Below are positions 58,121 to 64,000 of a DNA stretch of 64,000 nucleotides, one piece after another (position 1 is the first letter of the stretch; every line of letters begins with the position of its first letter). A model generated the notes under the pieces. The model was given only the letters and a program-made list of their open reading frames with translations. It was not told the origin of the DNA and did not search any database. Source of the DNA: Isoetes taiwanensis (lineage: Eukaryota > Streptophyta > Lycopodiopsida > Isoetales > Isoetaceae); assembly GCA_021234155.1 (NCBI GenBank), contig JAJEKV010000026.1, forward strand, positions 1,426,001 to 1,490,000, read 5' to 3'. The position numbers and the translations under genes were made by a program.

Positions 58121-58867
58121 AACTTCCATACTGATGAAAAAATAAAAAATGCATATACGGAAAAGGCTGAGCTCATAATGGAGCAATAGAATACAACATG
58201 CATTCAGGGAGCAAACCAAAGGAGCCTATGAGATAGATAATGGTTCAAGCAACCCAAGACAACAACAAATGAACAAAAAACCATGAAAGTTCAGCCTCCC
58301 TTATATCAAGAAAAAATACACATGCATATAAGGGGCAATCCAAATGATGGAAAACCATGAAAAATCCAACTTTCAATTATAGAGAACGAACATGCATATA
58401 AGGGATAATGCAAGGGCTAGAAAACTATAAAAATACAATGTCCGATCATGGTGCAAGGAAAAGACCAAGCTCCTAATGAGGCGATAAAACACAACACGCA
58501 TTTAGGGAGCAAACCAAAGGAGCCTATGAAATAGATAATGGTTCGCGCAACCCAAAACAATGACAATTGAACAAAAACCATGAAAGTTTAACCTTCGTTA
58601 TAGCCAGAAAAATAAACATGCATATAAGGAGTAATCCATAGAAAAACCATGAAAAATTCAACCTTCCATGATGTATACGGAATAATGCAAGGGCTAGAAA
58701 CCATGAAAATACGACGCCGATCGTGATGCATCAAGTACCAAGAAAACCCGTAAGGAGCGAAACCAAACGGCCATGCACATAATAAACAAAGATTATACCA
58801 AGAAAAAGAAAACTAGTAAGGAGCGAAACAAACGGCCATGCACATAATAAACAAAGATATGACATTG
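58120..58867 (+). repeat. Tandem repeats: ~300-bp period, then ~68-bp period
   Basis: GGGAGCAAACCAAAGGAGCC, AAACCATGAAAGTT and CATGCATATAAGG recur between 58205 and 58735 about 300 bp apart. At 58735-58867 a shorter unit (AAGGAGCGAAACCAAACGG with CCATGCACATAATAAAC) is duplicated. Part of the same A-rich block. Confidence 0.7.
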
Positions 58868-59910
58868 AAGCACACAATAAACTAATAAACGAAAACAGAC
58901 ACAATATGAGTGCAGAGATTCGAACAAAGACCATACGATAAAGAGCCATCTCCACCAACTAGCCAGCTATAAATAATTTGTATTCAAAGTAAACGACTAA
59001 TATCTATAACGAGTAAGCCTATCCAGAAGCTAGATTAAGAACCTGTTCTGTTACCGCCGCGATGGGAGACCTCCTGTAGCTGCACCTGTCAGAACAGTAG
59101 CGAGAATAGAAGGCCATAAGCCAACCGCCCTTGTTGTAGCCAGAAAACGGTTGCAACAGTAGACTTGCAGAGAGATCTGCCATCACAGAGATGATGCACA
59201 GAAAAGAAGAAGAAACCTCCGAGACAGCAAATTTAGTAAACACAATGAGTATGCAATCACACACAAACAACTCCAACACCTAAACCGCCGGAAAGGCAGA
59301 TCTAACTCCAACCAAAGAGATTTGGAGAAAAAATAGATGAAAACCATTTCCTCTGCAACAAAACCGGCAGGCCAGTAGGCAGGCCATCGGCTCTGAAGGA
59401 GAGCACAATCGAAGACCCAAGCAACGTTTCCATCGAGAAGAAAAGAAAAGGGGAAAACTGAGAAAAAATTCAAAGGCAAACACTCAATATAAGCAACTTA
59501 TCTGGAAAAAGCCGCTCTGGAAGTTGAAGCTATATGCTGTGCAGCTCCCCAAGGGCGATCATAACCTGTGGCAGCAAGAACAAAAAATTTCGTGGGCAAG
59601 GGATGGAGTCCGGAGCCGCTGCAACTATTGTACAAGTAGCATGGCTTCACGGCCATCCCGCCCCAGCTTTGTGGTAAGTATGCCATGGCCAAATCTCCAG
59701 GATCATGATCGATGACGAAAAAACCCCTAGATGAGGGATAGCTGCATCCAACAAGGGGGTTCCAAGCACAAACGCTTCATAAGCAAACGCTTCATATGCA
59801 TAGAGAAACCGCCACGGAAAGGCTAAAACAAAAAATGCTTGTCCAGATTAGAGGTGGATTAAGATTGCTCAGATCAGATGATCTAGAAGGGATACAATGG
59901 AATTAAGGAA
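58868..59910. other. Non-coding stretch
   Basis: Moderately GC-rich at 59040-59720 with short minus-strand frames, but no domain or splice pattern I would defend. Confidence 0.4.
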
Positions 59911-60024
59911 ACTGATAGGATAGAGAAGAAGAAGAAATCTAGCTCAAGAGAACGCCGATGATAGAACAATGAAGAGAGGCTGAATAAATAGGAGGAGTGA
60001 CAAAGGGACGTCCCCATCCAAGGA
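59911..60024 (+). repeat. Dispersed direct repeat, second copy
   Basis: Matches 55362-55475 with one difference. It could be one of two terminal repeats of an unclassified non-coding element covering 55.4-60.0 kb. Homology outside the 112 bp is absent. Confidence 0.9.
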
Positions 60025-60967
60025 ATGTCGGTTCTATTGCTATCGCAATAGAACCGTGGCATTATCTTCTATTTAGTTGCAATTTAGTCCATGATTGATG
60101 CTGGATGGTGTCCTTTTTCCTCTATAATCACAAGCTGTCATTAATGCCACCACATCTCTTTAGGTCCATACATCAGTTACAGAACATGCATAATACAAAT
60201 GCAGCGTCGAGATATCCAAAGCTCCCATACATGCTAATAAGTGCATTCTAAGTAAGCACATCACTAGTGGGCCCATTCTTTGTGCAAGCATAGACCACCT
60301 CACTTTGTGAAATTTCAGTTATAGAATATAGCTAACAAGAGTACAAAAGGATGGTGAAGAATTGTCACCTACAAAAGTGTTGCAGCACCTGTCCCTTTCA
60401 TTAATGTGCTCCACATTCAGGCCAAACCATGCATGCAAAACAGACATTATTGTTGATGTTCAAATGTAGTTTTACAAGAAAAGGACTTTGCGGGAATATG
60501 TCAAAGGTCCATATTTTCTACTTCTGCATTGAGAAGAGCTGATAAAGTTGTATTAGAATCAAATATATTATTAAATCTGCACAGCTCAAATATTAGACTC
60601 AGAATAAATGTTCTATCATGTTAGCCCACTATCAAATATGCACAATAATGCATGTTTTACTTGCATATTTTCGGCTTTTAGTTCTATGTCTCATAGAACT
60701 AAGAATCTAGTTGTATTTGCAGGCTATGTAAGCAATTCTATCAATATTTTAACCAAATCTCTATGAAAGTAAGTACTGTAGCAGATCCCTATAGAATTTT
60801 TATTCGTAAAATATCAAAATATCAACACATGTTATGTGCGTTTGCTGCTAAAAGCATTTGCCCTCAATTACATGCATGATGTCTATATCTGTGACATTGA
60901 AAATATATAGCCCTAATCATTGGACTATATCCGAATGCAAGTGACGTATTTGACAGCCTGCATGAAT
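60025..60967. other. AT-rich non-coding stretch
   Basis: No feature recognised. Confidence 0.45.
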
Positions 60968-61270
60968 GAAAATATTGTGTCATGGAGTGTTTTGGTTGCT
61001 GGTTATGCCCATCGTTGGTAGAACAAAGGAAACTTTAGCAAATGCAGCCGGAATATGTGAGGCCTAACAAGGTCACATCTGTCAATGTTTTGACCGCTTA
61101 TACTAATACATTAGATTTGAAGACATGGAAATGTGTTCATGCATACATTGTGCCTCATGAGTTCATGCATACATTGTGAAGGCACGGGTTTACAATGCAA
61201 AAGTTGACATAAAATTACACGAGTATGATGTTGGAGCTATTGGAGCTCTTATTGTGTTTGCAAATGCATG
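60968..61270 (+). pseudogene. PPR (PLS-class) protein relic
   Basis: It reads ENIVSWSVLVAGYAHRW, stop, then in a shifted frame QMQPEYVRPNKVTSVNVL and LDLKTWKCVHAYIV, followed by weak EYDVGAIGALIVFANAW. These match consecutive PPR motifs of the organelle RNA-editing type (NxVSWNxLIAGY, PNxVTxxxVL, GKxVHAYIV). It has several stops and frameshifts; an old fragment. Confidence 0.65.
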
Positions 61271-62259
61271 GGAGGTTATCTATGCAGAAGCATGGAGATA
61301 CATTGCAAACATTGTTAGACAAAAGTTGTATCCTTCTATTTAAGGCAAGGGGGTCCAAAATCACTTAATGTGCTATGTACATCGTTTTAGTCTTATGTAT
61401 TTTATTGCACAACTCCAATGTTAGGGCAAACTTTTTAAGCCCTATCTGGAAAATTTCCTTATGCTTCCTCAAGTAGTCATATATTTCAAGCTTTCGGTCG
61501 GAAATTTGCATTACCCTTATACAAATATGCATAAAGAAATTTTCTTGTGATGTGCAACCTCAACCGAAAATTCTTAATTTCAATTGGAACAAATCTTCTC
61601 TACCTCGGAATTTGCCCAATAGTGCTCAACTCATTCTTATAATCATGTCTCTGCATTTTTGCATATTTATTTGAAATGTTCAACTGTATTTCGTTGGGCA
61701 AACTGAGCATAAAAATTGAGTCCATTTGAGATGAATAAGCTGGCAAATTCCACTGATTATAATATGTTTAAATGTTCAAATTATACGTTTGAATAGTATG
61801 ATGTTTGCACATTAATTGTAGTAGAAATGATTTTGTAGCTTATTCAACCTTCTATTAGCATGGCAATGATAAATTTTAACCTTTTATGTTTTAAAGGGAG
61901 CCGGATTAAAAGGTTGCCGTGGATGACATTTGCTACTAAATCTATAAATCACAAAGCATGATCTTAGTTTCTCAAACATGCACACAATGTAAAATTGATT
62001 TTACTAGGGTTTTGTTCTATGCATCTTTAGGGTTTCTTATGTCTTTAAAAATCTCACTGACAAACTCTCAATAATAGGAGTGGAAGTGAACAATGTGTTG
62101 CCTCGTTACTTGCATGCAGTGCTAAGTGTCACCTCTTTAAAGCTATATCGGTTTGTTCTCTTATCTATCTATCCATCCATCCATCCAGTCCACCAACAAC
62201 CCATTTCATTCCACCTACGCATTTCATTATATCTCTCCATTCCATGCGCCCACGACAAA
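61271..62259. other. AT-rich non-coding stretch
   Basis: A short CTAT/CCAT repeat (62164-62188) is the only feature. It may belong to the Helitron whose end follows. Confidence 0.4.
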
Positions 62260-62289
62260 TGCCCGGAATCGCTGGGCACACGTTTCTAG
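62260..62289 (+). mobile_element. Helitron-type 3' end
   Basis: The hairpin TGCCCGG-aatcg-CTGGGCA, a short spacer and CTAG followed by host T (62290) is the Helitron terminus. The spacer ends TTTCTAG. I cannot locate the matching 5' TC end. Confidence 0.45.
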
Positions 62290-62290
62290 T

Positions 62291-63029
62291 AGTATTTTAA
62301 AACACACCTGTAGCTAGCTGATACAATATTTGGCCATTGATCAAAAGCCTTGACTATGTACTGCATCAAATTACCTATTATGGGGCCTGCACAAAGATGA
62401 TGAAGCTAAATTCAAATGCTCTAAATGTATCATCAAGGTTAAATTTTTTTTGTGCCTATTATAGTCACTAAATCATCATATCTGATATAACCACATTGAC
62501 TGTTATAGAGAGCACTGGACTTAAGAAAATATATCCGACATAGACTTGCAACACAACAATTTGAAAGGCTTTATGGGCATCGTGGGCATTCAAAACTCAA
62601 GAATAAAGAGTCCATTTGTAAGTGACACGCACTGATTGGAGCAAAGAAATAAAAGGAGTGCAAGAAAATGAGCATCAAATTGTGACAACTTCAAGCAGTC
62701 AAATAACAAAATACAAAACCATCCGAGTTATGACCATATCATGCAAGAAATGAAGGTGTCAACAATGTAAGCTTACCATGTAGCAAAGGAAGATCTCATG
62801 TCTCATTCTTAAATGTTAGTTTAGATCTGCATGTAATTAGAAACCGTTATCTAACACACCCAATAATATACATGTTTACATAATGATGTTTGCTGCAAGA
62901 CTTTTTGCAGCTATAAAGATTAATATTAAGAATCTCCCCACTATCAATTTCTATGCTAGTGACGTCAAAATAGGAGCAATCTAAAAATAAAGAGCCCACC
63001 AGCTCTATGTATTGTCGAGCCCGCTCGCA
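62291..63029. other. AT-rich non-coding stretch
   Basis: No feature recognised. Confidence 0.45.
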
Positions 63030-63720
63030 ACCCGAGGAAAAGGTAGCGCTGTGAAAAGAACACCAAGAGAACTAGAACGGAAAATCAAACTTTATTGCAC
63101 TTGCTTTGGTTGGAAAAGCCCCAACCGTGGTTCACATATTTATACCCCAACTACCCCTTCGCCACATCATCGCCATGTCATCGCCATGTCATCGCACCCC
63201 TTGGATTTCGTATACCACCTAGGCGGATCGCCAACATGGCGCCTACTGCATCACTACTGCATCATTCACCCTGCCACGTCATCAATTCTTGCCACTGGTC
63301 ACGCCACGTCATCAAATATTGCCACCTTGATCTCTCATATGCCAACTCATCTTTGCCACTTCATCACGCAAAAAGATGGGATTTTGTGGTTCGAGGAAAA
63401 GGTAGCGCTGTGAAAAGAACACCAAGAGAACTAGAACGGAAAATCAAACTTTATTGCACTTGCTTTGGTTGGAAAAACCCCAACCGTGGTTCACATATTT
63501 ATACCCTAACTACCCCTTCGCCACATCATCGCCATGTCATCGCCATGTCATCGCACCCGTTGGATTTCGTATGCCACCTAGGCGGATCGCCAACATGGCG
63601 CCTACTGCATCACTACTGCATCATTCACCCTGCCACGTCATCAAATATTGCCACCTTGATCTCTCAAATGCCAACTCATCTTTGCCACGTCATCACGCAA
63701 AAAGATGCGATTTTGTGGTT
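63030..63720 (-). repeat. Tandem duplication (~359-bp period) of an LTR-like promoter unit
   Basis: Two near-identical copies (about 63036-63394 and 63395-63720). On the minus strand each has TATAAATA followed about 60 bp later by AATAAAG, the spacing of TATA and poly(A) signals in a short LTR. Upstream there are repeated TGACGTGGC and GATGATGTGGCG-like words (GCCATGTCATCGCCATGTCA on plus). No coding part is attached. The frames across it are incidental. Confidence 0.65.
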
Positions 63721-63740
63721 CTTTAATCCTTTAGCAAAAG

Positions 63741-63812
63741 GCCTTGGAATGGAATTGAACCCTGCACCTATCCACTAGGAGGCAAAGATCTTGCCCAACT
63801 CGGCTACCCATA
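63741..63812 (-). mobile_element. tRNA-derived SINE head
   Basis: The minus strand has TAGCCGAGTTGGGCAA (A-box-like, 63806-63791) and GGGTTCAATTCC (B box, 63762-63751) at tRNA-like spacing. I cannot fold a full cloverleaf: the anticodon arm is unclear. A SINE head or tRNA pseudogene is therefore more likely than a working tRNA gene. Confidence 0.5.
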
Positions 63813-64000
63813 TAATGTTTTTAAAATGGTTAGACTTTCTTCTAAGAGCTTTATTTTTTTCCTTAATTTTGTTCTTTCTTCTTCTCTGTTTTGCGTTTTG
63901 CAGCAGAAGATCGGCCCTTCTGTCTTTGGGATCGAATCTTGCAGAGATGGCTTCGGCTTCTTCCCAATCAACTCCTGACGGCCTTCTAACATAATTTCTT
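63813..64000. other. Window edge, no feature
   Basis: T-rich sequence with a short plus-strand frame lacking recognisable features; a gene could start beyond the window. Confidence 0.3.

Noticed and set aside
59040-59720. Candidate minus-strand gene
   Set aside because: Several short frames with no shared domain, no convincing splice sites and no homology that I recognise.
63012-63778. His/Thr/Pro-rich frames with repeated sequence
   Set aside because: Incidental frames across the tandem LTR-like repeat; the minus strand carries the TATA and poly(A) signals.

Overview
The window reads as nuclear DNA of a land plant with a large, repeat-rich genome. It has spliced eukaryotic genes and plant families: Ole e 1-like cell-wall protein, STOP1-type zinc finger, DUF616, PPR and TPR proteins. 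It also has plant-style retrotransposons that use an initiator-Met tRNA primer site, long CAA microsatellites, and no operons, ribosome-binding sites or prokaryotic gene packing. I cannot name the species; a gymnosperm, fern or lycophyte would fit the density of old transposons. Almost every recognisable gene is broken. The exceptions are one Ole e 1-like gene (19757-21174) and most of one transposase reading frame (30525-31740).

Layout. (1) 0.6-22 kb is a large, scrambled inverted duplication. A right arm (about 17583-21290, Ole e 1-like gene on +) is mirrored by a left arm (about 10117 down to 955, gene on -). The left arm carries an extra partial copy of the gene's upstream region, a Replitron-like HUH (Rep) element at about 6064-8852 and a miniature LTR element (9226-9623). 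The right arm carries a LINE 3' fragment (18015-18325), and at its inner edge lies a hAT-like MITE (16962-17574). Each arm supplies the empty site for insertions in the other. The spacer holds a STOP1 pseudogene (13996-14822). (2) 22.9-26.2 kb is a 3'-truncated Ty1/copia element. (3) 27-33.3 kb holds a possible large DNA transposon. It has an array of GC-rich palindromes, a multi-exon coiled-coil/RING-H2 gene with an Ulp1-protease-like exon on +, and, convergent on -, a DDE-like transposase whose catalytic exon is split by a 1.18 kb MULE with a 9-bp target duplication. (4) 34.4-35 kb is a DUF616 relic. (5) 36.3-41.9 kb is a GC-rich, frameshifted two-ORF LINE, itself split by a complete 454-bp TRIM. 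(6) 42-55 kb has two more truncated LINEs, a decayed TPR gene on - (about 47.1-51.4 kb) and microsatellites. (7) 55-64 kb is AT-rich repeat debris: tandem and dispersed repeats, a PPR relic, a Helitron-type 3' end, a duplicated LTR-like promoter unit and a tRNA-derived SINE head.

The most interesting material is the HUH-Rep gene, the DDE transposase with its RING/Ulp1 neighbour, and the unusually legible record of nested insertions with exact target-site duplications. All family calls come from motifs read by eye; no database search was possible.
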